Positions 16,159 to 23,507 of a DNA stretch of 24,181 bases are shown in pieces; position 1 is the stretch's first letter, and every line of letters begins with the position of its first letter. The notes under the pieces were generated by a model. That model was not told the DNA's origin. It was given only the letters and a program-made list of their open reading frames with translations, and made no database searches. Both the position numbers and the translations under genes were made by a program. Origin of the DNA: JBQCEE01 sp051960575 (lineage in GTDB: Bacteria > Actinomycetota > Actinomycetes > Mycobacteriales > Jatrophihabitantaceae); the NCBI RefSeq assembly GCF_051960575.1, contig NZ_JBQCEE010000076.1, forward strand, positions 1-24,181, given 5' to 3'.

Positions 16159-17982
16159 ATGACCAAGCCCCGCGTCTTCGGCGGCCGCTACGAGATCGGC
16201 GAACTCATCGGCTACGGCGGCATGGCCGAGGTGCACCGCGGCCGTGACCTGCGGCTCAACCGCGACGTCGCCATCAAGGTGCTGCGGGCGGACCTCGCTC
16301 GCGACCAGTCCTTCCTGAACCGGTTCCGCCGCGAGGCGCACTCGGCCGCCGGCCTGAACCACCCGTCGATCGTGTCGGTCTACGACACCGGCGAGGACGC
16401 CGGCATGAACGGCAGCGAACTGCCGTACATCGTCATGGAGTACGTCGACGGCCGCACGCTGCGCGACATCCTGCGGACCGAGGGACGCCTGCCGGCGCGG
16501 CGCGCGCTCGAGATCACCGCCGACGTGTGCGCCGCCCTGGACTTCAGCCACCGCAACGGGATCATCCACCGCGACATCAAGCCGGCCAACGTGATGATCA
16601 CGCCGACCGGCGCGGTGAAGGTCATGGACTTCGGCATCGCCCGCGCGGTGGCCGACAACTCGGCCACCGTCACCCAGACGGCCAATGTCATCGGCACCGC
16701 GCAGTACCTCTCGCCCGAGCAGGCGCGCGGCGAGGCGGTCGACGCCCGGTCGGACGTGTACTCGACCGGCTGCCTGCTCTACGAACTGCTCACCGGGACG
16801 CCACCGTTCCAGGGCGACTCACCGGTCGCCGTCGCCTACCAGCACGTGCGCGAACTGCCGACCCTGCCGTCGGCGCGCACCCCGGACGTCCCGCGCGCCG
16901 TCGACTCGATCGTCATGAAGGCGCTGGCCAAGAACGTCGCCAACCGCTACCAGACGACGGCCGAGATGCGGCAGGACATCCAGCGCGCCATCGCCAACCA
17001 GCCGGTGCTGGCCGAGGCGGTGATGACCGACGCCGAGCGCACGCAGTTCATCGCCCGCACGCCCCCGCCGCCGGTGTTCATCCCGCGGCGTCCGGACGAG
17101 TACCCGGACGACAGCGACCGCACCCGCCGCAGCGGCCTGATCTGGTTGGCCATCGCGCTCGCGGTGCTGCTCGTCGCCGCCGGCGCGGGCTACCTGATCT
17201 ACGCGAACAGGAGCGACAACAAGCCGCAGGTGGCGCAGGAGACGATCCCCGTCGACGTCATCGGCATGAGCCCGCAGGCCGCCGAGGACGCCCTCAGCAA
17301 GCTCACGCTCGTACCGGTGCCGGCAGGCACCACCAGCGGACCGTGCTTCAACAACCAGACCGTGCAGGACGGCCAGGTCTGCACGGTCGACCCGCAACCG
17401 GGCTCGACGGTGAACGCCAACAGCACGGTGAAGTACCGCACCTACAAGCAGGGCACGGTGCAGGTGCCGGACGTGAGCACGCGCGACTACTCCTACAACG
17501 ACGCCGCGCAGGCGATCCAGGCCGTGAACCTGGTGCCCAAGCGGGTCGACGTCGACAGCGGCGCGGTGCCCGAGGGCCAGGTCGTGCGGCAGAACCCGGC
17601 CGCCTTCACGCTGGTCAAGCCGGGCAGCACGGTCACCGTGTTCATCTCGAACGGGAAGGTCAAGCTGCCGGACGTCACCGGGCTGAGCCGTGCCGACGCG
17701 TTGAAGAAGCTCAACAACATCGGCTTCTTCAACGTCGCCCAGACCACCCAGCCGACGACCGACCAGACGAAGGACGGCAAGGTCGCCTCGATGGGCATCA
17801 CGCCGGGCCTGTCCTACCCGACCAAGACGTCGATCCCGTTGACGATCTACGCGTACACGCCGCCCTCGTCGTCGTCGTCCTCGGCGCCGCCGTCGTCCGG
17901 CCCGCCGCCCTCGTCGGGGCCGCCGTCCCCGTCGTGCTCGGCGAGCAGCGGGACGTCGAGCTCGCCGCCCGGCTGCCGCTGA
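16159..17982 (+). CDS. pknB: PknB: PASTA-domain Ser/Thr protein kinase
   Basis: Predicted 607-residue transmembrane kinase that senses muropeptides or lipid II and phosphorylates cell-wall and division proteins. Kinase domain (about 11-275): IGYGGMAEV glycine loop, K40, HRDIKPAN with catalytic D139, DFG at 157-159, and activation-loop TVTQT with T172 and T174, equivalent to the autophosphorylated pair in mycobacterial PknB. A juxtamembrane segment, one helix (about 327-349) and three PASTA repeats (about 361-431, 433-501 and 501-569) follow; many actinobacterial homologues have four. The protein ends in a low-complexity Ser/Pro tail (about 569-607) with two cysteines. The ATG at 16159 has AGGAG 6 bases upstream. 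It is the only kinase in the operon. Confidence 0.95.
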   Translation: MTKPRVFGGRYEIGELIGYGGMAEVHRGRDLRLNRDVAIKVLRADLARDQSFLNRFRREAHSAAGLNHPSIVSVYDTGEDAGMNGSELPYIVMEYVDGRTLRDILRTEGRLPARRALEITADVCAALDFSHRNGIIHRDIKPANVMITPTGAVKVMDFGIARAVADNSATVTQTANVIGTAQYLSPEQARGEAVDARSDVYSTGCLLYELLTGTPPFQGDSPVAVAYQHVRELPTLPSARTPDVPRAVDSIVMKALAKNVANRYQTTAEMRQDIQRAIANQPVLAEAVMTDAERTQFIARTPPPPVFIPRRPDEYPDDSDRTRRSGLIWLAIALAVLLVAAGAGYLIYANRSDNKPQVAQETIPVDVIGMSPQAAEDALSKLTLVPVPAGTTSGPCFNNQTVQDGQVCTVDPQPGSTVNANSTVKYRTYKQGTVQVPDVSTRDYSYNDAAQAIQAVNLVPKRVDVDSGAVPEGQVVRQNPAAFTLVKPGSTVTVFISNGKVKLPDVTGLSRADALKKLNNIGFFNVAQTTQPTTDQTKDGKVASMGITPGLSYPTKTSIPLTIYAYTPPSSSSSSAPPSSGPPPSSGPPSPSCSASSGTSSSPPGCR

Positions 17983-17998
17983 CCCTCGCGCGACCGGC

Positions 17999-19402
17999 TC
18001 AGTCGGGCTGGTGCAGCGGCAGGGTGACGGTGGCGTGGAGGCCGCGGGCGCCGTCCGGACGCGCGTCGAGCCAGACGCTGCCGTGGTGAGCGGTGACGAC
18101 GTCGCGGACGATCGCCAGGCCGAGGCCGGTGCCGCCGGTGTCGCGCGAGCGCGAGGCGTGGGTGCGGTAGAAGCGGTCGAAGACGGCGCGGCGCTCGGCC
18201 TCGGGGATGCCCGGCCCGTCATCGGTGACCGTGACGACGGCGACGTCGTCGGCCGACCCGACCGTGACCTCCACGGACGTCGAGGCGTAGCGCACGGCGT
18301 TGTCGACGAGGTTGATGATGACGCGGCGCAGGCCGTCGGGGTCGCCCTCGACGGTCGTGTCCGACCGGTCGGTGACGGTCACCGCCACCCGGGCGTGCAG
18401 GTGGCCGGCGACGACCGCGTCGACGAGGTCGGCCAGGTCGACGTCCTCCTTCCGCAGCAAGGCCCCGTGCGCCTCGTCGAGCCGGGCGAGCGCGAGCAGG
18501 TCACCGACGAGCCGGTCGAGCCGGTCGACGTCGACGAGCGCGTCGTCGATGATGGCCGGCCACTCGGCGTCCTGACCGAGACGGGCACCCACCTCGAGCT
18601 GCACCCGCAGCGACGCCAGTGGTGAGCGCAGTTCGTGCGCGGCGTCACCCACGAAGGTGCGCTGGCGCTGGGTCGCCGAGTCGATGCGGTCGAGCATCGC
18701 GTTCAGCGTCTCGGCGAGGTTGTGCATCTCGTCGCGCGTCGGGGGCACCGGCAGGCGCTGCTCGGCCAGGCCGGCGGCGGTGATGTCGGCGGCGCCGTGC
18801 CTCAGCGCCGCGACCGAGCGCATCGAGATGGACACCGTCGCGTAGGTGGCCACGGCCATGAGCGCGACGGCGACCGGCCCGCCGACGAGGGCGGCCTCCT
18901 TCAGCACCCGGATGGAGTCGTCGACACGGCTGAGATCGGTCATGACGAGCACGGTGTTCGGGCCGATGCGCCTGCCGTAGACCCGCAGCCGGCCGTTGGG
19001 GTTGGCCGGGTTGGTGACGTCGAGGCGGGTACCCGCGCGCACCTGCGCCAGCTCGTCCGGCGTCACGATCGACACCGTCGGGTCGGCGCCGAACGACGAC
19101 GCGATCAGGGCGTCGTCCGCGTCGACCACCTGGACGAACGCGATCCCGCTCGTCGTCGGGTCGACCACCTGCGGCCGTTTGCCGTTGCGGAACTCCTGCG
19201 CGATGTCGTGGGCGGTCCTCGCCGACGACGAGTCGAGCACGCGCACCAGCGCGTAGCGCTGCAGCGCGATCACCAGCACGGCGCCGCTGCCGACGGCGAA
19301 GCTGAACAAGGCGGTCGCGATGACCGTGAGCTTGGCGCGCAGCGACTGCCTGGTCCACCAGTGCGCCGGTGAACCGAGCAGCCGGACGAGGCGCCGGATC
19401 AC
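17999..19402 (-). CDS. two-component sensor histidine kinase
   Basis: Predicted 467-residue membrane histidine kinase. Two helices (about 24-46 and 172-192) flank an extracellular sensor of about 125 residues, followed by HAMP (about 190-245), HisKA with H256 in AAHELRSPLA, and HATPase_c with N368 (NLVDNAVRY), DDGPGIP (394-400) and GGTGLGLAI (423-431). It would autophosphorylate H256 and pass phosphate to the response regulator encoded upstream. The GTG start at 19402 is 25 bases after that gene's stop, with no clear ribosome site. The topology is the common EnvZ/MprB type. The signal is unknown; the divergent LolA-like envelope protein hints at envelope stress (inference). It ends 16 bases from the convergent pknB stop. 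Confidence 0.92.
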   Translation of the reverse strand: MIRRLVRLLGSPAHWWTRQSLRAKLTVIATALFSFAVGSGAVLVIALQRYALVRVLDSSSARTAHDIAQEFRNGKRPQVVDPTTSGIAFVQVVDADDALIASSFGADPTVSIVTPDELAQVRAGTRLDVTNPANPNGRLRVYGRRIGPNTVLVMTDLSRVDDSIRVLKEAALVGGPVAVALMAVATYATVSISMRSVAALRHGAADITAAGLAEQRLPVPPTRDEMHNLAETLNAMLDRIDSATQRQRTFVGDAAHELRSPLASLRVQLEVGARLGQDAEWPAIIDDALVDVDRLDRLVGDLLALARLDEAHGALLRKEDVDLADLVDAVVAGHLHARVAVTVTDRSDTTVEGDPDGLRRVIINLVDNAVRYASTSVEVTVGSADDVAVVTVTDDGPGIPEAERRAVFDRFYRTHASRSRDTGGTGLGLAIVRDVVTAHHGSVWLDARPDGARGLHATVTLPLHQPD

Positions 19403-19427
19403 GGCGCACAGCCCGTGCTGACCGCGC

Positions 19428-20114
19428 TCACTGTGCCGACGGGCTCGCCGGCGTGAGGCGGTAGCCGGCGCCGCGCACGGTCTGCAGGCTCTGCTTGTCG
19501 AACGGTGCGTCGATCTTGCGACGCAGGTAGCCGACGTAGACCTCGACGACGTTCGCGTCGCCGTCGTAGTTGGCGTCCCAGACGTGGTGCAGGATGTCGG
19601 CCTTGCTCACGGCCTCACCGGCCCGGCGCATGAGGAACTCGAGCAGCGAGAACTCGCGCGGCGTGAGCTCGACGGTCGTGTCGCCGCGCTTCACGGTGTG
19701 CGCCGCGGGGTCGAGCACGAGGTCGTCGACGGCGAGCACCGCCGGACGCGGCGTCACCCCGCGACGCAGCAGGGCCCGCAGCCGGGCGAGCAGCACGACG
19801 AACGAGAACGGCTTGGTGAGGTAGTCGTCCGCGCCGAGGTCGAGCGCGTCCGCCTCGTCGTACTCGCCGTCCTTCGCCGTCAGCATGAGGATCGGCACCC
19901 AGTTCTCGGCCGCGCGCAGCTGCTCGATGATCCGGTAGCCGGAGAGCTCCGGCAGCATGATGTCGAGGATCACCGCGTCGTACTTGTGCTCCTGGGCCAT
20001 GTGCAGACCGTCGGGGCCGGTGTGGGCGAGGTCGACGGTGAAGCCCTCGGCCGCGAGGCCGCGTTGCAGGGCGGCGGCCAGCCGGATCTCGTCCTCGACG
20101 ATCAGCAGACGCAC
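19428..20114 (-). CDS. OmpR/PhoB-family response regulator
   Basis: Predicted 228-residue transcription factor. Receiver domain (about 1-115): acidic pocket E7/D8, phosphoacceptor D51 (VILDIMLPELSG), T79 and K101 (LTKPF). A winged-helix DNA-binding domain follows (about 128-225, TVELTPREFSLLEFLMRR and VRGAGYRL). The GTG at 20114 is the start because GAAGGAG lies 7 bases upstream and the receiver begins directly with VRLLIVEDE. An in-frame ATG at 20144 would add ten residues and swallow the ribosome site. It is the first gene of a two-gene operon with the kinase. CTCAGG direct repeats 35-55 bases upstream of the start suggest autoregulation. Confidence 0.93.
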   Translation of the reverse strand: MRLLIVEDEIRLAAALQRGLAAEGFTVDLAHTGPDGLHMAQEHKYDAVILDIMLPELSGYRIIEQLRAAENWVPILMLTAKDGEYDEADALDLGADDYLTKPFSFVVLLARLRALLRRGVTPRPAVLAVDDLVLDPAAHTVKRGDTTVELTPREFSLLEFLMRRAGEAVSKADILHHVWDANYDGDANVVEVYVGYLRRKIDAPFDKQSLQTVRGAGYRLTPASPSAQ

Positions 20115-20148
20115 GGTGCTCTCCTTCTTCGGTGTCAGCGGCACGAAT

Positions 20149-20169
20149 CCTGAGACCCGGACCCTGAGA
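20149..20169 (-). promoter_or_regulatory. direct-repeat operator, probably for the response regulator
   Basis: On the minus strand TCTCAGG occurs twice with a 14-base period (TCTCAGG, 7 bases, TCTCAGG), ending 34 bases upstream of the regulator's GTG. OmpR-family proteins bind tandem direct repeats, so autoregulation is the natural reading. A CAGGAT hexamer inside the proximal repeat could serve as the -10 element. Binding is inferred only from the repeat and its position. Confidence 0.5.
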
Positions 20170-20179
20170 GTCCAGCCTG

Positions 20180-20198
20180 GCGGGGCGCAGCCGCCCCG
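20180..20198. repeat. GC-rich inverted repeat in the divergent intergenic region
   Basis: CGGGGC and GCCCCG form a stem of about six base pairs around a short loop between the regulator and LolA-like genes. It is too GC-biased and too short to assign a role; it may be chance. Confidence 0.2.
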
Positions 20199-20229
20199 TC
20201 CACCTCAGTCCGATCACAGTGCGGCATCT

Positions 20230-20242
20230 GGACCCTGAGTCC
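20230..20242 (+). promoter_or_regulatory. second CTCAGG-type site at the LolA-like gene start
   Basis: GGACCCTGAGTCC shares the ten bases GGACCCTGAG with 20159-20168, inside the response-regulator repeat region. It ends one base before the GTG at 20244, so bound protein would cover the translation start or promoter of the LolA-like gene. It is also nearly palindromic (GGAC...GTCC). Confidence 0.4.
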
Positions 20243-20243
20243 G

Positions 20244-21353
20244 GTGAGCACCGCGCCTGTCCGCACGGCGTCCGGCCTCCAGCACCCGCCTGTGCACCGC
20301 CGGCGCCGCGCTGCCGGCTGGGCGTTCCTGGGGGCCGCCGTGCTCGTCGCCGCGGCCGTGGTGTCGGTGCGCATCGCGCACACCGGGGACACGACGGCGG
20401 GCCTCCCTGTGGCCGATCCGTCCTACCTGCTCGCCCCGGCACGGTCCGGCGAGCTGGAACCGTTCGTCGGCACCGCCGTCGCGCAGGTGTCCGACGACGT
20501 CGCGGTGTTCGGACGCGTCGCCGGGGCCCCGTCGTCCACGCTGCCCGCCGCCGAGCTGACCCTCGCCGGCCTGGGCGCCGGCTCGCACACGGTGCGCGTC
20601 TGGAACGGCGGCCCGCAGCAGTCGCGCGTCGCGTTCGTGCGGCCGCGCTCCGAGTCGGACTGGTTCCGCTCGGGGTCGCAGCAGTGGTTCTGGGACAGCA
20701 GCTCACGGCTCGCCGTGCGCGGCACGCTCGCGAACGGCGCGACCCCCGCCTCGACCCTCTGGACGACGGCGGCCAGCCCCGCCGACCTGGCGCGGCAATT
20801 GCTGCAGGCCCGGGACACGAGCGTCGAGCTCGCCGGCTCGGCCGATGTGGCCGACCGCTCGGTCTACGGGTTGGTGCTGCGTCCGACCGATGCGACCTCG
20901 CTGCTGCAGTCGGCCTACATCGCGATCGACGCGCAGACCCGCACGCCGCTCGCGGTGCAGCTGTTCGCCGCCGACCAGGACGACCCGGTCGTCGACGTGA
21001 GCTTCAGCAGCATCCGCTTCGGCCCGCAGCCCGCGAGTGCCTTCACCTTCCGCCCGCCCGCCGGCGCGACGGTGCGCTCGGCCACCGACCCGGCGATGAC
21101 CTCGGTCGGCTCGGGGTGGTCGCCGGTGCTCTGCTTCCAGCTGCCCGCCACGGCGGCGACGGCCGCTGCGACCGCGGTCGCGGGCACGAACACCGTCACC
21201 GCCGAGAGCGTGCAGGGTGCCTGGGGCAGGGGCCGGCTGGTGTCGTCGTCGGCCGTGTCGGTGCTGCTGGTCGACGACGGACGCACCTACGCCGGCCCCG
21301 TCGCACCCGAGGCGCTCTACGCCGTCGCGACGGCCGAGCGCCCGGCGAAGTAG
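20244..21353 (+). CDS. membrane-anchored LolA/RseB-like envelope protein
   Basis: Predicted 369-residue protein with a basic N-terminus (HRRRRAAGW), one hydrophobic helix (about 24-43) acting as signal anchor, and a mostly beta extracytoplasmic domain. Features such as GSQQWFWDSSS, the late AYIAIDAQTRTPLAVQLFA and DVSFSSIRFG resemble the strand pattern of LolA/RseB-like lipoprotein-binding folds that actinobacteria carry beside two-component systems. That assignment rests on pattern, not a strict motif. The gene is divergent from the regulator/kinase pair and shares the CTCAGG sites. The GTG at 20244 is the upstream-most start; GTG 20292 (residue 17) would keep the membrane helix and is possible, as neither has a good ribosome site. 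It may report or buffer the signal sensed by the kinase. Confidence 0.65.
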   Translation: MSTAPVRTASGLQHPPVHRRRRAAGWAFLGAAVLVAAAVVSVRIAHTGDTTAGLPVADPSYLLAPARSGELEPFVGTAVAQVSDDVAVFGRVAGAPSSTLPAAELTLAGLGAGSHTVRVWNGGPQQSRVAFVRPRSESDWFRSGSQQWFWDSSSRLAVRGTLANGATPASTLWTTAASPADLARQLLQARDTSVELAGSADVADRSVYGLVLRPTDATSLLQSAYIAIDAQTRTPLAVQLFAADQDDPVVDVSFSSIRFGPQPASAFTFRPPAGATVRSATDPAMTSVGSGWSPVLCFQLPATAATAAATAVAGTNTVTAESVQGAWGRGRLVSSSAVSVLLVDDGRTYAGPVAPEALYAVATAERPAK

Positions 21354-21365
21354 GCCGGCGCGGCG

Positions 21366-21602
21366 CTACTGCAGGTAGCCCTCGACCTCGTCGACCGAGC
21401 GCTCGCGCGCGTCGTCCGGGTCCTCGCCGAACTCGCTGCGCGCCCGTCGCTGGCGCAGCAGGTCCCATGCCTGGTCCAGCTCGCGCTCGATGAGCTCGAG
21501 CCGGCGCCGGTCGTCGCTGGTGTGCGTCGCGTGCGACTGGCGCAGGCGGTGCTCTTCGACGGCGAGCTCGTTGATGTGGTCGAGGATCGACTTGTCGTCC
21601 AC
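21366..21602 (-). CDS. DUF2630 family small protein
   Basis: Predicted 78-residue, charged, mostly helical protein (DDKSILDHINELAVEEH, then RRRLELIERELDQAWDLLRQR, ending VDEVEGYLQ). It matches the actinobacterial DUF2630 family, which is of about this size and has no known function. The heptad-like spacing suggests a helical hairpin or coiled coil. The GTG start at 21602 has AGAGAGG about 6 bases upstream. It lies 53 bases downstream of the oxidoreductase gene on the same strand and may be cotranscribed with it. It converges on the LolA-like gene (12 bases between stops). Confidence 0.85.
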   Translation of the reverse strand: MDDKSILDHINELAVEEHRLRQSHATHTSDDRRRLELIERELDQAWDLLRQRRARSEFGEDPDDARERSVDEVEGYLQ

Positions 21603-21623
21603 TGTCTGCCTCTCTCTAGGGTG

Positions 21624-21638
21624 CGGGCTAGATGCCCG
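21624..21638 (-). terminator. short hairpin between oxidoreductase and DUF2630 genes
   Basis: A perfect 5-bp stem CGGGC/GCCCG with loop TAGAT (plus-strand reading) lies 18 bases beyond the oxidoreductase stop and 22 bases before the DUF2630 start. There is no T-run. It could attenuate read-through or be chance. Confidence 0.2.
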
Positions 21639-21655
21639 AAGACAACGACATCGAC

Positions 21656-22435
21656 CTATAGCGAGGCGCGCCAGTCGAGCCACCGCTTGAGGTGGGTGAA
21701 GTCGTAGTCCGGACCGCCGACGCCGACGGTGAACAGCGTGGCGCCCGCCTGCAGGAAGGCGTCGATGGCCTTGTCCGGGTCGCCGCCGCGCGGCGTCTCG
21801 ACCGAGATCTCGATCTCGGACGGGTCGCGGCCGACCGCCGAGCAGTGCTCGCGCAGGATCCCCAACTTCCGTTGCAGCGTCTCCACGTCGCTGAACGAGT
21901 GCCAGATGTCGGCATGCTGGGCCACGAGGCGCAGCGTCTTCTTCTCGCCGCCACCCCCGATCAGGACGGGGATCTTCCGCGTCGGCGCGGGGTTCAGCTT
22001 CGCCCACCGCTGCTCGATCCGGGGCAGGTCGTCGCGCAGCTGGTCGAGGCGACCGCCGGCCGTGCCGAACTCGTAGCCGTACTCGTCGTAGTCCTTCTGG
22101 AACCAGCCCGACCCGATGCCGAGGATGAGCCGGCCGTCGCTGATGTGGTCGACCGTGCGGGCCATGTCGGCCAGCAGCTCGGGGTTGCGGTAGCTGTTGC
22201 AGGTGACCAGCGCGCCGATCTCGACGCGGCTGGTCTGCTCGGCCCAGGCGCCGAGCATCGTCCAGCACTCGAAGTGCTTGCCCTCGGGGTCGCCGTAGAG
22301 CGGGTAGAAGTGGTCCCAGTTGAAGACGATGTCGACGCCGAGGTCCTCCGCCTCGGCGGCGGCGCGGCGGATCTGGGCGTAGTCGGCGTGCTGGGGCTGC
22401 AGCTGCACCCCGATGCGGATGTTCCGTGTGCTCAC
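21656..22435 (-). CDS. LLM-class F420-dependent oxidoreductase (Rv1855c-like)
   Basis: Predicted 259-residue TIM-barrel flavin/F420 enzyme that would use reduced coenzyme F420 to transfer hydride to an unknown substrate. Motifs of the Rv1855c-like group are visible: NWDHFYPLYGD, ALVTCNSYRNPELLADMARTVDHIS (split here as separate blocks) and ILGIGSGWFQKDYDEYGYEF, then IPVLIGGGGEKKTLRLV. The length is near that expected. The GTG start at 22435 follows a TAGCGT hexamer by 7 bases, suggesting a leaderless transcript. An upstream extension would run through the intergenic region and is not supported. It is divergent from an amidohydrolase and the nitrogen-starvation gene, but a shared pathway is not shown. 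Confidence 0.87.
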   Translation of the reverse strand: MSTRNIRIGVQLQPQHADYAQIRRAAAEAEDLGVDIVFNWDHFYPLYGDPEGKHFECWTMLGAWAEQTSRVEIGALVTCNSYRNPELLADMARTVDHISDGRLILGIGSGWFQKDYDEYGYEFGTAGGRLDQLRDDLPRIEQRWAKLNPAPTRKIPVLIGGGGEKKTLRLVAQHADIWHSFSDVETLQRKLGILREHCSAVGRDPSEIEISVETPRGGDPDKAIDAFLQAGATLFTVGVGGPDYDFTHLKRWLDWRASL

Positions 22436-22442
22436 CCGACCG

Positions 22443-22448
22443 ACGCTA
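22443..22448 (-). promoter_or_regulatory. -10 element of a probable leaderless promoter
   Basis: TAGCGT (TANNNT) on the minus strand is followed by 7 bases and the GTG at 22435, the spacing of a leaderless start. No -35 box and no ribosome site were seen. Confidence 0.4.
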
Positions 22449-22539
22449 GTGCTTGTGCGCGCCGGGCGGGTAGGCGCGTGACGGCCACATGGCGCGCGAT
22501 GCCGTGTCACCGCGGCGAAACGTGCGCGCCGGGGCACCG

Positions 22540-22557
22540 GGCCCGGCGTGCCGGGCC
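22540..22557. promoter_or_regulatory. inverted repeat in the oxidoreductase/amidohydrolase intergenic region
   Basis: GGCCCGGC, two bases (GT), then GCCGGGCC: an 8-bp perfect inverted repeat centred in the 204-base divergent gap. With only two bases between the arms it cannot fold well as RNA, so a dimeric regulator site is likelier than a terminator. It may control both divergent genes. No regulator gene is adjacent in the window. Confidence 0.35.
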
Positions 22558-22639
22558 TCGAGCGCCGCGCGGCCGCTGAGCGGCGTGCCGCCGCGATACG
22601 GCGACTTGTTCCGGAAGTAACCACACGGCAACGGCCCGG

Positions 22640-23473
22640 GTGGGTACTGGTCAGGTGCCACTCGCCGACGCCCATCGCCACCTCGGGGTGCTGCCGGCGT
22701 ACCCGTTCTACGGCGGGCCGCCGGTGAACCCCGACGTCACGGCGCGCGCCACGATCGTGCAGCTGCTCGCCGATCTCGACCGCGAGGGCACCGAGCGCGC
22801 ACTGGTCATCCCGAACTACGGCGTGCCGGACGTCGCGGTCACCTTCGCCCTCAACGAGCTGGTGCTCGAGGCGGCGCAGCACGACGACCGGGTGCGGGCG
22901 GGCCTGTTCGTCTCGCCGCGGCCCGCCGATGCAGTGCTCACCGAGCAGGCGCTCGCGCTGGCCGGCGAACCGGGCGTGCGCGCGCTCAAGACGACCTTCC
23001 TGCTCGGCGGCGCCCCGGACGACGAGGCCTGCCTGCCGCAGCTGGACGCGATCTTCGCGACCGCCCGCGCGCACGACCTCGTCGTGCACGTGCACACGTC
23101 ACCGGGCGCGGCGTCGGACATCGACCGCGTCGGCACGCTCGTCGAGCGGTACGGCGACGATACGAAGATCCATCTCGTCCACTTCGGCGGCGGGATGAGC
23201 GGGCACATCAAGCTCGTCGGCTCGCGCTTCTTCGACTGGATCGCCGCCGGCAAGCAGGTCTACACCGACCTCTCGTGGGCGATCGGCTTCGCGCCGCGCT
23301 GGCTCGCCGCCGAGATCGACCGGCGCGGCATCGGCCACGACCGCCTGCTCTTCGCCTCGGACGAACCGTGGGGCGACCACGCCGGCGAGCTCGCGCGCCT
23401 GCAGCACGCCACCGGCGATGGCGAGCTCGCCCGTCACGTCTTCACCGACAACTACGCCGCGCTTTACGACTGA
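22640..23473 (+). CDS. amidohydrolase-family metal-dependent hydrolase
   Basis: Predicted 277-residue TIM-barrel hydrolase of the amidohydrolase-2 type. The strand-1 metal motif is H12-R-H14 (ADAHRHLG). ALKTTF with K117, VVHVHTSPG (H150, H152), IHLVHFGGG (H181) and FASDEPWGD with D241 follow the usual order of metal ligands. The substrate is unknown. It starts at GTG 22640 or GTG 22655 (residue 6); neither has a strong ribosome site, and both keep the HxH motif. It ends 34 bases before the nitrogen-starvation gene in the same direction. That suggests a shared operon and a role in nitrogen-compound hydrolysis (inference). Confidence 0.8.
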   Translation: MGTGQVPLADAHRHLGVLPAYPFYGGPPVNPDVTARATIVQLLADLDREGTERALVIPNYGVPDVAVTFALNELVLEAAQHDDRVRAGLFVSPRPADAVLTEQALALAGEPGVRALKTTFLLGGAPDDEACLPQLDAIFATARAHDLVVHVHTSPGAASDIDRVGTLVERYGDDTKIHLVHFGGGMSGHIKLVGSRFFDWIAAGKQVYTDLSWAIGFAPRWLAAEIDRRGIGHDRLLFASDEPWGDHAGELARLQHATGDGELARHVFTDNYAALYD

Positions 23474-23507
23474 CCGCTCCGCACAACCATCACCGAAGGG
23501 GAATCAC

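Noticed and set aside
17862..17979. TCG/CCG-rich repeats at the pknB end as a possible repeat array
   Set aside because: They are codon-level low complexity encoding the Ser/Pro tail, with no unit or spacer structure; not CRISPR or a tandem regulatory repeat.
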